From Nioella halotolerans (GTDB taxonomy: Bacteria > Pseudomonadota > Alphaproteobacteria > Rhodobacterales > Rhodobacteraceae): a stretch of DNA of 64,000 bases. Both the position numbers and the translations under genes were made by a program. This document shows positions 1 to 8,735 of this stretch, piece by piece. How positions within the stretch are numbered: the first letter of the stretch is position 1; the number at the start of each line of letters is the position of its first letter. The stretch covers positions 52,804-116,803 of the forward strand of contig QVQC01000062.1 in the NCBI GenBank assembly GCA_003428585.1, read 5' to 3'. Below the pieces are notes generated by a model. That model searched no databases and was not told the DNA's origin. It worked only from the letters and a program-made list of their open reading frames with translations.

Positions 1-276
1 GGGATCCTTCTGTCGATGCGCCTTGGCACCGCGGAACCCAATGCCGGCAAGGTGTGGGAGCTTTGGACAATCATCGCCGTGGTGCTGGGCGGCACGCGGC
101 TGAAGGGCGGCTATGGCAGCATGTGGATGACCATCGGCGGGGTGCTGACGCTGGCGGTGCTGCGCAACGGGCTTCGGCTGCTCAATACCCCCAACTACGT
201 GGAGCTGATGGTGATGGGCAGCGTCCTGATCCTTGCGCTCGTCATCGACAAGCTGCTCAGCCAGCGGGAGGCGTGA
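1..276 (+). CDS. Ribose-type ABC transporter permease, C-terminal part (cut by window edge)
   Basis: The reading frame is open from base 1 and ends at a TGA at 274-276, so the N-terminal part lies outside the window. The visible 91 residues include the motif WTIIAVVLGGTRLKGG followed by hydrophobic segments. This is the conserved C-terminal end of RbsC/XylH-type inner-membrane permeases, and it matches the same stretch in the permease at 15921-16922 (WAITAVVLGGTKLAGG). The stop is two bases before the ATG of the ATP-binding gene, so the two are one operon. The substrate cannot be told from this fragment. Confidence 0.88.
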   Translation, partial: GILLSMRLGTAEPNAGKVWELWTIIAVVLGGTRLKGGYGSMWMTIGGVLTLAVLRNGLRLLNTPNYVELMVMGSVLILALVIDKLLSQREA

Positions 277-278
277 CC

Positions 279-1787
279 ATGACAGACCCGATCCTGACCC
301 TTTCCGGCATCACCAAGACCTTTCCCGGCGTTGTCGCGCTCGACAAGGTCAGCTTCGACGTGCGCCCCGGCGAGGTGCACGCGCTTGTGGGCGAGAACGG
401 CGCCGGCAAGTCCACGCTGATGAAGGTCCTGGCCGGGCTCTATCACCCCGATGCGGGCGAGATCCTCTACCAGGGAGCGCCGGTGCGGATCGACAACCCG
501 CTGGCGGCGCGCGAAAAGGGCATCCTGCTGATCCACCAGGAACTGTCGCTGTCGCCGGAACTGTCGGTGGCCGAGAATATCTACCTCGGCGCATGGCCCA
601 CCAATGCGCTGGGCGTGCTGAACAAGCGCAAGCTGCGCCGCGATACGCAGGCGGCGCTGGATGCGCTGGGCTGCACCTTCGGCCCCGATGACCGGGTCGG
701 CACGCTGTCGGTCGCCATGCAGCAGATGGTCGAAATCGCCCGCAGCCAGGCCTTCAGCGCCAACGTGGTGATCTTCGATGAACCCACGGCCTCGCTGACC
801 GATACCGAGAAGGACCAGCTTTTCACCACCATCCGCGCGCTTCAGGCGCAGGGGGTCGGGATCGTCTACATCTCGCACAAGATGGACGAGATTTTCGAAC
901 TCACAGACCGCATCACCGTGCTGCGCGACGGCGTCGTTCAGGGCACGGTCGATACGAAAAACACCGACGCCATCGCCATCACCCGGATGATGATTGGCCG
1001 CACGCTGGAGGCGTATTTTCACAAGGCAAACAGCACCTTCGGTGACGAGGTTCTGCGCGTTGACGGTCTCAGCCTGAAAGGCCAGTTCGAGGATGTGAGT
1101 TTTTCCGTCCGGCAGGGCGAGGTTCTGGGCTTTTACGGCCTTGTCGGCGCGGGCCGGTCGGAAGTGGTCGAAACGCTTTTCGGCATTCGCACCGCGGATC
1201 GCGGCAGGCTGCACTGGGAGGGCGCGGAGATGCCCCTTCCCACGCCCCGCCACGCGATCGACCTCGGTATAGCGCTGGTTCCCGAAAGCCGCAAGGAACA
1301 GGGGCTGGTGCTGATGATGGGCGGGCAGGACAACACCACCCTGCCGCACCTGAATAGCTATGCGCGCGCCACCGTGATGGACCGGCGACGCGAACGCGCC
1401 ACCTTCGACACCTATCGCGATGCCCTGTCGATCAAGACTACCGGGCCGGAGCAGGCAGTCTCGACGCTTTCGGGCGGCAACCAACAGAAATTCGTGCTTG
1501 CCAAGTGGCTGTGCGCCGGGCCGAAGCTGATCATCCTCGATGAGCCGACCCGGGGGATCGACGTCGGCTCCAAATCCGCGATCCACGAGTTGATCGCCAA
1601 GCTGGCCGAGGACGGGCTGGCGGTGATCGTGATATCCTCGGAAATGCCCGAGGTGCTGGGCGTCAGCCACCGGGTGCTGGCGATGGCAGAGGGTCGGCTT
1701 GTCGGCGAATTCGAGGGCGACGCGATGACCGAGGAAAACCTGATCGACGCGGTATCGCATCACCTTGCGAAACCGGCCGCTGAATAG
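279..1787 (+). CDS. Ribose-type ABC transporter, double ATP-binding protein (RbsA/MglA family)
   Basis: The 502-residue protein has two nucleotide-binding domains, as in RbsA/XylG/MglA. The first has a Walker A GENGAGKST near residue 40 and a Walker B VVIFDEPTASLTD. The second has the family-typical altered P-loop (FYGLVGAGRSEV), an intact LSGGNQQK signature and LIILDEPTRGIDVG. It energises the permease encoded just upstream. Start ATG 279 follows the permease stop directly. It is a clear paralogue of the ATPase at 16919-18433, sharing VPESRKEQGLVL and other blocks. No binding protein for this copy is visible and may lie left of the window. Confidence 0.93.
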   Translation: MTDPILTLSGITKTFPGVVALDKVSFDVRPGEVHALVGENGAGKSTLMKVLAGLYHPDAGEILYQGAPVRIDNPLAAREKGILLIHQELSLSPELSVAENIYLGAWPTNALGVLNKRKLRRDTQAALDALGCTFGPDDRVGTLSVAMQQMVEIARSQAFSANVVIFDEPTASLTDTEKDQLFTTIRALQAQGVGIVYISHKMDEIFELTDRITVLRDGVVQGTVDTKNTDAIAITRMMIGRTLEAYFHKANSTFGDEVLRVDGLSLKGQFEDVSFSVRQGEVLGFYGLVGAGRSEVVETLFGIRTADRGRLHWEGAEMPLPTPRHAIDLGIALVPESRKEQGLVLMMGGQDNTTLPHLNSYARATVMDRRRERATFDTYRDALSIKTTGPEQAVSTLSGGNQQKFVLAKWLCAGPKLIILDEPTRGIDVGSKSAIHELIAKLAEDGLAVIVISSEMPEVLGVSHRVLAMAEGRLVGEFEGDAMTEENLIDAVSHHLAKPAAE

Positions 1788-1797
1788 GAGGCGCGGG

Positions 1798-2913
1798 ATG
1801 GAGAAGAAAACGGTCGGGATCGGGCTGGTCGGCGCGGGGTTCATGGGGCGCTGTCATGCCAATGCGTTCCGGTCGGTCGCGGGGCTGTTCGATCTGCCGG
1901 TGGTGCCGAGGTTGAGCATGCTCGCCGATGCAAGCGACGAACTGGCCCGGCGCGGGGCGGATGCTCTTGGCTTTGAAAGGTCCACCGCCGATTGGCAGGC
2001 GCTGGTCAGGGATGCGGAGGTTGGCATCGTCGCCATCACCGCGCCCAACCTGCTGCACGCGCCGATCGCATTGGCGGCCATCGCGGCGGGCAAGACCGTC
2101 TATTGCGAAAAGCCGTTGTCGACCACCGCGGCCTCCGCGCTGGAAATGACCGGGGCCGCCGAGGCGGCGGGGGTCACGACGCTGGTCGGCTTCAACTTCC
2201 TGCACAACCCGATGATCCGACTGGCGCGCGACATCATCGCAAGCGGAGAGATCGGGGAGGTCACCGGCTTTCGCGGGCGGCATGCGGAAAACTACATGGC
2301 CAGCCCCGATGCGCCGCATTCCTTCCGCACCGATCCGGCCGGCGGCGGCGCGCTGGCCGATATCGGCAGCCATATCGTGTCGATGGCGCGGTTCCTGATC
2401 GGTCCGATCGCGGAGGTTCAGGCCGATTGCCGCACCATCCACCCGACCCGTCCCGTGGCGCCGGGCAGCGCGGACCGCGCCCCGGTCGAGGTCGACGACA
2501 TGACCCACGCGCTGCTGCGGTTTGAAAACGGGGCGGCGGGCAGCATCGAGGCGAACTGGGCCGCCACCGCCCGCCACATGGACCTGTCATGGGAAATCAC
2601 CGGCACCAAGGGGGCGCTGGCCTTCAGCCAGGAGCGCATGAACGAGCTTCTGCTCTGGTCGGGCACGCCGGGGCGCAGCGGCTACACGCGGATCGAGGCA
2701 GGGCCGGCGCATCCGCCCTATGGCGCCTTCTGCCCGGCGCCGGGCCATCACCTCGGGTTCAACGACCTGAAGGTGATCGAGGTGGCGGAGCTTCTGGCCG
2801 CGCATGCGGGGCAGGGCAGTTGCGGCCCCGACTTCCGCGAGGCCTACGACGTGCAGCGCGTGATCGAGGCGATGCAGGAAAGCGATCGGGCGCGCGGTTG
2901 GGTGACGCTCTGA
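1798..2913 (+). CDS. Gfo/Idh/MocA-family NAD(P)-dependent oxidoreductase
   Basis: This 371-residue protein starts with a Rossmann fold (GIGLVGAGFMGRCHANAF) and has the family motif YCEKPLS near residue 103, whose lysine is catalytic in the family. The C-terminal half fits the GFO_IDH_MocA_C domain (LADIGSHIVSMARFLIG). Such enzymes oxidise or reduce sugars, inositols and related cyclic polyols with NAD(P). ATG 1798 was chosen over the upstream in-frame ATG 1765 because AGGAGG lies just before it and the upstream one overlaps the ATPase gene. It is last in the left ABC operon and convergent with the E2 gene, so it probably acts on the imported compound. Confidence 0.88.
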   Translation: MEKKTVGIGLVGAGFMGRCHANAFRSVAGLFDLPVVPRLSMLADASDELARRGADALGFERSTADWQALVRDAEVGIVAITAPNLLHAPIALAAIAAGKTVYCEKPLSTTAASALEMTGAAEAAGVTTLVGFNFLHNPMIRLARDIIASGEIGEVTGFRGRHAENYMASPDAPHSFRTDPAGGGALADIGSHIVSMARFLIGPIAEVQADCRTIHPTRPVAPGSADRAPVEVDDMTHALLRFENGAAGSIEANWAATARHMDLSWEITGTKGALAFSQERMNELLLWSGTPGRSGYTRIEAGPAHPPYGAFCPAPGHHLGFNDLKVIEVAELLAAHAGQGSCGPDFREAYDVQRVIEAMQESDRARGWVTL

Positions 2914-2940
2914 CAGCCATGGGCGATCCCTGTCACATCG

Positions 2941-2965
2941 GCCCCGGCGGTGTCACCGCCGGGGC
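2941..2965. terminator. GC-rich hairpin between convergent operons
   Basis: A perfect 10-bp stem (GCCCCGGCGG with its complement) encloses a 5-base loop, TGTCA. It lies in the 75-base gap between the convergent oxidoreductase and E2 genes. A weak T-rich stretch (TGTTGCTCTGT) follows on the plus strand. It probably ends transcription from both sides. Confidence 0.75.
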
Positions 2966-2988
2966 TGTTGCTCTGTCATGGCGCGCCG

Positions 2989-3885
2989 TCAGGCCAGCAC
3001 CATCCGGCGCGGGTCGCCCAGAAGGCGGGCGTAATGGACCAGGAAGCGCGCCGCGTCGGCGCCGTTGATCACCCGGTGATCATAGCTGAGGTCCATCGGC
3101 ACCATCGGCACCGGCTGCCAGTCGCCGTTTTCCCGGACAGGCACGGTTTCGGTGCGGGTGAGGCCAAGGATCGCCACCTCGGGCGGGTTCACGATCGGCG
3201 TGAAGGCTGTCCCGCCGATGCCGCCGAGATTGGAGATCGACATCGACGCGCCGCCCATCTCCTCGCCCGAAAGCTTGCGCGCCTGTGCCCGGCCCGCGAG
3301 GTCGGCGATATCCGCCGCGATCTGCCACAGGCCCTTCGCGTCCGCGTCGCGGATGACGGGCACCATGAGGCCATGCGGCGTGTCCACCGCGATGCCGATA
3401 TGGACGTAGTCCTTCAGAACCAGCGTGTCGCCATCGGCCGTCAGCGAGGCATTGAAGCGCGGGAACGCGCGCAGGCAGCGCGACAGCGCCATGACGTGAA
3501 AGGCGAGCGCGGTGATCTTGGTGCCCCGCGCCGCGCTTTCGTCCTTCAGCGTCTTGCGGAACGCTTCCACCGCGCGCATGTCGGCGCGATCATGGTGCGT
3601 GACCTGCGGGATCATCGTGTTGGCCGCCGACAGGTTGGCCGAGGCGATCTGCGCGATGCGCGACAGCGGTTCTTCCCTCACCGGGCCGTAGGCGCCATGA
3701 TCCACGTCCCAGTAGCGGTTGGCGTCCGGCTTGGCTGCGGCGGGCGCGCTGCCGCCCCCGCCCAGATGCGCGTCAACGTCCTCGCGGCCCAATGTCGTGC
3801 GGCCGGTCGCCTTGGCCAGTGCTTCAAGGTCAACGCCCTTGTTCGCGGCGTAGTGCTTGGTGCTTGGGCTTGCCTGGATATCCAT
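2989..3885 (-). CDS. Lipoyl-less 2-oxo acid dehydrogenase E2: subunit-binding domain plus active acyltransferase domain
   Basis: The 298-residue product has a peripheral-subunit-binding domain at about residues 4-41 (ASPSTKHYAANKGVDLEAL), a linker, and a full 2-oxoacid dehydrogenase acyltransferase domain from about residue 65 to the end. The active-site motif SYDHRVINGADAARF is intact near the C-terminus. There is no lipoyl domain, which normally starts an E2. It must therefore take acyl groups from a lipoyl domain on another chain, most likely the protein encoded at 5343-6605. Two adjacent ATGs are possible; 3885 has the better distance to AAGGGGG than 3888. It is the last gene of the operon. 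Confidence 0.88.
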   Translation of the reverse strand: MDIQASPSTKHYAANKGVDLEALAKATGRTTLGREDVDAHLGGGGSAPAAAKPDANRYWDVDHGAYGPVREEPLSRIAQIASANLSAANTMIPQVTHHDRADMRAVEAFRKTLKDESAARGTKITALAFHVMALSRCLRAFPRFNASLTADGDTLVLKDYVHIGIAVDTPHGLMVPVIRDADAKGLWQIAADIADLAGRAQARKLSGEEMGGASMSISNLGGIGGTAFTPIVNPPEVAILGLTRTETVPVRENGDWQPVPMVPMDLSYDHRVINGADAARFLVHYARLLGDPRRMVLA

Positions 3886-3895
3886 CATCGCCCCC

Positions 3896-5326
3896 TTACC
3901 AATTGGCCGAGATATACTGGGTTTCCATGAACTCCAGCATGCCTTCGTGCCCGCCTTCGCGGCCAAGGCCCGATTGCTTCACGCCGCCGAACGGCGCGGC
4001 GGGATCGGAGACGAGGCCACGGTTGAGCCCGACCATCCCGTATTCCAGCCGCTCGCAGACCTGCATGGCGCGCTTGAAATCCTCGCTGAACACGTAGGCG
4101 ACCAGCCCGTATTCGGTATCGTTGGCGCGCCGGATCACGTCATCCTGGTCGCGGAAGGTCTGGATCGCGGCGACGGGGCCGAAGATCTCGTCCTTCACGC
4201 ACTCCGCCGTTTCGGGCACGCCTGATATCACCGTCGGCGGGTAGAAATACCCGTTTCCGTTGGGAACCGTGCCGCCGCATTCGAGCTTGGCCCCCTTGGC
4301 CAGCGCGTCGGCCACGAAGGCCGCCACCTTGTCGCGGGTCGAGGCATTGACCAGCGGGCCCACGTCCACGGATGGATCGGTGCCGTCGCCCACCTTCAGC
4401 GCGGCCATGCGCTCGGTCAAACGCCTGGTGAAGTCCTCCGCGATGTCCTCGTGCACGTAGATCCGGTTCGCGGCGGTGCAGGCCTCGCCAAGGTTGCGCA
4501 TCTTGGCCAGCATCGTGCCCTCGATGGCGGTGTCCATGTCGGCATCCTCGAAGACGATGCAGGGCGCGTTGCCGCCCAGTTCCATCGCCGGTTTCAGCAC
4601 CTGGTCGGCGGCGGATTTGAGCAGCGTGCGGCCGACGCCGGTGGAGCCGGTGAAGCTGACCACCCGCACGCGCGGGTCATGCAGCATGTGATCGACCACC
4701 GGGCCGGTCTTTTTCGTGGGCAGCACGTTGACAAGGCCCTTGGGCACGCCGGCCTCTTCCAGCAGCGGCATCAGCGCCAGCATGGTCAGCGGGGTTTCGC
4801 CCGCCGGCTTGATGATGACGCCGCAGCCCGCGGCCAGCGCAGGCGCGATCTTGCGGGTGCCCATGGCGGCGGGGTAGTTCCACGGTGTGACCAGCACGGC
4901 GAGGCCGGCAGGCTTGTGCTGCACCACGATGCGCGCGCCCGAGGCGGGGGCGTGGGTGATCATCCCGTCGGCGCGCACCGCTTCCTCGGCGAACCAGCGG
5001 AAGAACTCCGCGGCATAGGCCGCCTCGCCCTTGGCATCGACGCCCGCCTTGCCGTTTTCCAGCGTGATGTAGCGCGCGAAATCGTCAAGCCGCGCGGTCA
5101 TCAACTCCCATGCCTTGCGCAGCACCTCGGACCGTTCGCGCGGGGTGCGCGCGGCCCAGTCGGCCATCGCCGCCTCGGCCGCGTCGAGCGCGGCATCGGC
5201 ATCGGCAACCTCGGCGGAAGCGACGGAGGCCAGAACCTCCTCGGTCGCGGGGTTGATGACGTCGAACCGGGCTTTGTCGGCGCCCTCGCGCCATGCGCCG
5301 TTGATGTAGAGATCGGTGTAATCCAT
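3896..5326 (-). CDS. NAD(P)-dependent aldehyde dehydrogenase (succinate-semialdehyde dehydrogenase-like)
   Basis: This 476-residue protein is a full-length ALDH. It shows the cofactor-binding FTGSTGVG, the general-base region MELGGNAPCIVF and the catalytic cysteine in NLGEACTAANRIYV. Overall it most resembles the GabD/succinate-semialdehyde group, but ALDH substrates cannot be read from such motifs. ATG 5326 follows GAGGA; the upstream in-frame ATG at 5383 would run into the E2 gene. It sits between the two E2 genes, which suggests that it oxidises an aldehyde released by, or feeding, the E1/E2 reaction. Confidence 0.9.
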   Translation of the reverse strand: MDYTDLYINGAWREGADKARFDVINPATEEVLASVASAEVADADAALDAAEAAMADWAARTPRERSEVLRKAWELMTARLDDFARYITLENGKAGVDAKGEAAYAAEFFRWFAEEAVRADGMITHAPASGARIVVQHKPAGLAVLVTPWNYPAAMGTRKIAPALAAGCGVIIKPAGETPLTMLALMPLLEEAGVPKGLVNVLPTKKTGPVVDHMLHDPRVRVVSFTGSTGVGRTLLKSAADQVLKPAMELGGNAPCIVFEDADMDTAIEGTMLAKMRNLGEACTAANRIYVHEDIAEDFTRRLTERMAALKVGDGTDPSVDVGPLVNASTRDKVAAFVADALAKGAKLECGGTVPNGNGYFYPPTVISGVPETAECVKDEIFGPVAAIQTFRDQDDVIRRANDTEYGLVAYVFSEDFKRAMQVCERLEYGMVGLNRGLVSDPAAPFGGVKQSGLGREGGHEGMLEFMETQYISANW

Positions 5327-5342
5327 GTCGGTCCTCGTGGGG

Positions 5343-6605
5343 TCAGAGCAGATGGCGCAGAGGCTCGGCCAGCCGCCCGGCAAAGCCGGTCAGAAGGTCG
5401 AGCGCCTCGGGGGCGGAAAGCTGCCCCGGCGCGCATTCAAGTGTGATGGTCAGTCTATCGCCCGCGCCGGTGAGTGTCAGCACCGGAACGTCCTCGGCCC
5501 CCAGATGGACCGAATCGAGCGGTGAGCCCGCCAGATCGCGCAGGATCAGCGCCGGGGTGGCATCCTCGGGCAGGGTCCGGCCCTGGCCGTGGGTTTCCAC
5601 CGTAACCCCGGTCCCGGGCTGGCCAAGGGCGGACGCCGCGAAGCGGGCCAGCAGGGCAGGACGGTCGACGGCCGCGCCGGTATCCGCCTCGGCCCAGGTG
5701 CAGAACGCGGCGAAGGCTTCGGCGGGCACCTCGGCGGTCAGGCGGCGGCTGGCCTGTGCCGCGGTCGCCGGCGCGGAATCGTCCGGCAGGCTTCGCAGAA
5801 CGTCGAGGTCGTGGACGTGGTAAGGCTGCGGATGCCCGGCATCGACCAGCCGTTGCAGGTCCAGCCCCTCTTCCAAGGCCAGCCGGCGCGCCTTGGGCGA
5901 GGCAAGGATGCGGCCGCCGGGGGCGACCGGCTGCGGCGCGGGTTTGGGCGCGGCGGGTGTCTGCGCCGGTTCGGGCCGCGCGTCCGCCTTTTCGGGCGTC
6001 TTCGCGGGGGGCGTGCCCGCCGACCAGTTGCGGCTGACCGGGGCGTCGGGCGCCTCGGCGGAGATGATGGCGATGACCTCGCCCACCGGCGTGGCCTCCC
6101 CGGCCTCCGCCAGCAGGGCGGCGATGAAGCCGTCATGGCCGGCCTCCACCTCCATCGTGGCCTTGTCGGTTTCCACCTCGAACAGGATGTCGCCCGAGGC
6201 CACGGCCTCGCCCGGCGCTTTATGCCATGCGACGATGACGCCCTCGTCCTGTGCCATGCCGAGCGCGGGCATGATGACCCCCTCGCCCTCGGGCAGGGTG
6301 TCACCCGACGGTGCCGCGCCCTCGTCCGCCGCCGGTGCAGGAGCCGCGACGCTGCCGCTATCCTCCGCGGTGTCGGAGATCAGCGCGATCACGTTGCCAA
6401 CCGGCACGTCCTCGCCATCACCGGCCTGCACATCCGTCAGATACCCGTCGGCCGGGGCCTCGACCTCCATCGTCGCCTTGTCGGTTTCCACCTCGAACAG
6501 CGCATCGCCCGCCTTGACCGCGTCGCCCGACTGTTTCAGCCAGCTTACGATCTTGCCGGTGTCCTGCGCCATCCCGAGGGCGGGCATGATCACCTCATGC
6601 GGCAT
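5343..6605 (-). CDS. Double-lipoyl E2-like protein with degenerate acyltransferase domain
   Basis: The 420-residue protein has two lipoyl domains (about 1-77 and 107-183), each with the lipoylation motif ETDKATMEV at Lys43 and Lys148. A subunit-binding domain follows at about 231-268 (ILASPKARRLALEEGLDLQRL). The last 135 residues end like an E2 catalytic domain but are too short and have no DHRxxxG motif. It therefore looks like a lipoyl carrier and docking protein, comparable in layout to eukaryotic E3-binding protein (protein X), rather than a working transferase. It overlaps the E1 beta stop by 11 bases. The reading frame is open throughout, so the loss is not a recent frameshift. Confidence 0.87.
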   Translation of the reverse strand: MPHEVIMPALGMAQDTGKIVSWLKQSGDAVKAGDALFEVETDKATMEVEAPADGYLTDVQAGDGEDVPVGNVIALISDTAEDSGSVAAPAPAADEGAAPSGDTLPEGEGVIMPALGMAQDEGVIVAWHKAPGEAVASGDILFEVETDKATMEVEAGHDGFIAALLAEAGEATPVGEVIAIISAEAPDAPVSRNWSAGTPPAKTPEKADARPEPAQTPAAPKPAPQPVAPGGRILASPKARRLALEEGLDLQRLVDAGHPQPYHVHDLDVLRSLPDDSAPATAAQASRRLTAEVPAEAFAAFCTWAEADTGAAVDRPALLARFAASALGQPGTGVTVETHGQGRTLPEDATPALILRDLAGSPLDSVHLGAEDVPVLTLTGAGDRLTITLECAPGQLSAPEALDLLTGFAGRLAEPLRHLL

Positions 6606-7590
6606 GGATCATCTCCCCCGACATCAGCTTGCGGGCGTTCTCGGTCACGCCCTCGGGCGTCGGTACGGTGATATCTTCCAGCGCCGGGCTGAATGGCACC
6701 GGCACGTCCATCGCCCCCATCCGCAGCACCGGCGCGTCGAGGTGGTAGAACGCCTTTTCGTTGATGCGGCCCGCGATCTCGCCGGTGATGCCGTAGCTCT
6801 GGTGGCCCTCGTCCACCACGATCACGCGGCTGGTCTTCTTGGCCGACTCGATCAGCGTTGCCTCGTCCAGCGGCACCAGCGTGCGCGGGTCGATCACCTC
6901 GGCGCTGATGCCCTCGGCGGCCAGCGTTTCGGCGGCGGCTTCGCAGACCTGCACCATCGACGAGGTGGCGATGAGCGTGATGTCCGTGCCCGCGCGCTTC
7001 ACATGCGCCTCTCCGAAGGGGATGAGGTATTCCTCCTCCGGCACCGGGGCCTTGTCGTTGTACATCAGCTTGTCTTCGAGGATCACGACCGGGTTGTTGT
7101 CCCGGATCGCGGTCTTCATCAGGCCCTTGGCCTCGTAGGCCGAGGAGGGCATCGCGACTTTCAGCCCCGGAATATGCGCCACAAGGGCATGGAGCGACTG
7201 CGAATGCTGCGCGGCGGACCGGCGGGTGGCGCCCAGATTGGTGCGCAGAACAAGTGGCACGTTCAGCTTGCCGCCCGACATGTAATAGGCCTTGGCCGCC
7301 TGGTTACACAGCTGGTCCATGATCAGGTAGAGGAAATCGCCGAACATCAGGTCGACGATGGGGCGCGACCCGGTCAGCGCCGCGCCAACGGCAATCCCCA
7401 TGAAACCGGGTTCGGCAATCGGCGTGTCGATCACGCGCTCAGGCCCGAATTCCTCGACCAGACCGGCCAGCACCTTGAACGGCGTGCCCGCCTCGGCCAC
7501 GTCCTCGCCGATCAAGAAGGTGGTGAGGTCGCGGCGCATTTCCTCGGCGATGGCCTCGTTCACGGCCTGCGACAGGGTGATATGTCTCAT
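6595..7590 (-). CDS. Thiamine-diphosphate dehydrogenase E1 beta subunit (acetoin/pyruvate dehydrogenase type)
   Basis: The 331-residue protein has the transketolase pyrimidine-binding and C-terminal domains typical of AcoB/PdhB (LSQAVNEAIAEEM, RPIVDLMFGDFLYLIMDQ, GATRRSAAQHSQSLHAL). It pairs with the E1 alpha encoded just upstream to decarboxylate a 2-oxo acid, or cleave an acyloin, and pass the acyl group to lipoate. ATG 7590 is preceded by GAGGAGGA. Length is normal. The AcoB-like or branched-chain-like specificity is not resolvable by eye. Confidence 0.92.
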   Translation of the reverse strand: MRHITLSQAVNEAIAEEMRRDLTTFLIGEDVAEAGTPFKVLAGLVEEFGPERVIDTPIAEPGFMGIAVGAALTGSRPIVDLMFGDFLYLIMDQLCNQAAKAYYMSGGKLNVPLVLRTNLGATRRSAAQHSQSLHALVAHIPGLKVAMPSSAYEAKGLMKTAIRDNNPVVILEDKLMYNDKAPVPEEEYLIPFGEAHVKRAGTDITLIATSSMVQVCEAAAETLAAEGISAEVIDPRTLVPLDEATLIESAKKTSRVIVVDEGHQSYGITGEIAGRINEKAFYHLDAPVLRMGAMDVPVPFSPALEDITVPTPEGVTENARKLMSGEMIHAA

Positions 7591-7602
7591 TTCGGGTCCT
7601 CC

Positions 7603-8610
7603 TCAGGCGCCGGGTCGCAGCGTGGCGGGGTCGGTGGGGGCGAAGACATGCATGTCGACCTCGCTTTCATCGGGGTATTTGGCCGACAGCGCGTAGTCGA
7701 CCGCGGCCTTGGCCTCGGCGCGGATCTCGTCCTCCATCGCCTTCAGATCCTCGGCGCTTGCGATGCCTTCCTCTGACAGCCACTTGCCGAAATTCACGAT
7801 CGGGTCGCGCTGTTCCTTCCAGATCGCCTCTTCCTCTTTCTCGCGGTAGTAATCGCGGTTGATGTCGCCCACGTGGTGGCCGTGATAGCGATAGGTCATC
7901 AGTTCCACGAAGAACGGCCCTTCGCCCTTGCGGGCCCGCGCGACCAGCTTCTGCGACAGGTCGTTCACGGCCAGCACGTCCTGCCCATCGACGGTGAAGG
8001 CCTCGATCCCGAAGGCTTCTGCCCGCGCGGTGATGGAGCCGGCGGCGATTTCCTCGGTCTTGGTGTATTCGGAATAGCCGTTGTTCTCGCAGGCATAGAT
8101 GACCGGCAATTGCCAGAGCGCGGCCATGTTCATCACCTCGTAAAGCAGGCCCTGCGCGGTGGCACCGTCGCCGAAGAAGCACACGGTCACGTCATCCGAG
8201 CCTTGCAGCTTGGCGCGCAGCGCCGATCCGGTGGCGATCCCCATGGAGCCGCCGACGATCGCGTTGGCGCCAAGGTTGCCGTGGCTCTGGTCGGCGATGT
8301 GCATCGACCCGCCCTTGCCACGGCAATAGCCCTCTTCCTTGCCCAGAAGCTCGCAGAACATCTGCTTGTAATCGGCCCCCTTGGCCACGCAATGGCCGTG
8401 GCCCCGGTGGGTTGAGGTGATGCGATCATCGTCGGTCAGCGCCTCGCAGATGCCCACGGCAACCGCTTCCTCGCCGGAATACATGTGCGTGAGCCCCGGC
8501 ATCTTGGCCGAAAGGTAAAGCTGGTTGGCGTTGTCCTCGAAAACGCGGATCCGCACCATCTGGCGGTACATCCGCATGAAGTCTTCTGTATTCGTCTTGG
8601 TGTCGGCCAT
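7603..8610 (-). CDS. Thiamine-diphosphate dehydrogenase E1 alpha subunit (AcoA/PdhA type)
   Basis: The 335-residue protein carries the thiamine diphosphate and Mg motif GDGATAQGLLYEVMNMAALW and later CENNGYSEYT. It also has THRGHGHCVAKG and the phosphorylation-loop-like region YRYHGHHVGD. It resembles acetoin dehydrogenase alpha and PdhA. With E1 beta it forms the alpha2beta2 heterotetramer. The gene is separated by 125 bases from the M24-type gene upstream, and a hairpin lies in that gap. No dihydrolipoamide dehydrogenase (E3) gene is in the locus, so E3 is probably shared with the housekeeping complexes. Confidence 0.92.
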   Translation of the reverse strand: MADTKTNTEDFMRMYRQMVRIRVFEDNANQLYLSAKMPGLTHMYSGEEAVAVGICEALTDDDRITSTHRGHGHCVAKGADYKQMFCELLGKEEGYCRGKGGSMHIADQSHGNLGANAIVGGSMGIATGSALRAKLQGSDDVTVCFFGDGATAQGLLYEVMNMAALWQLPVIYACENNGYSEYTKTEEIAAGSITARAEAFGIEAFTVDGQDVLAVNDLSQKLVARARKGEGPFFVELMTYRYHGHHVGDINRDYYREKEEEAIWKEQRDPIVNFGKWLSEEGIASAEDLKAMEDEIRAEAKAAVDYALSAKYPDESEVDMHVFAPTDPATLRPGA

Positions 8611-8669
8611 CTGGCGAATCCTTCCCGGGCGCTTGCCCGCTCATCTTGGCGAAAACACCTGCGGGGCGT

Positions 8670-8692
8670 GCGGGGAGCAGACAGCCCCCCGC
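8670..8692 (-). terminator. Intra-operon hairpin before E1 alpha
   Basis: GCGGGG (8670-8675) pairs with CCCCGC (8687-8692), extended by an inner GC/GC pair after one mismatch. It lies in the 125-base gap between the M24-type gene and E1 alpha. No T-run follows, so it is more likely an attenuator or mRNA stabiliser than a strong terminator. Confidence 0.45.
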
Positions 8693-8735
8693 GTCCCGTC
8701 AGGGATAAACCCGTCGTCGGCGCGCGATCGCCGGT

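Noticed and set aside
195-1844. Long minus-strand ORF (549 codons) opposite the left ABC genes
   Set aside because: It mirrors the ATPase coding frame; GC-rich third positions create long antisense frames. The composition is His/Arg/Gln-rich with no domain.
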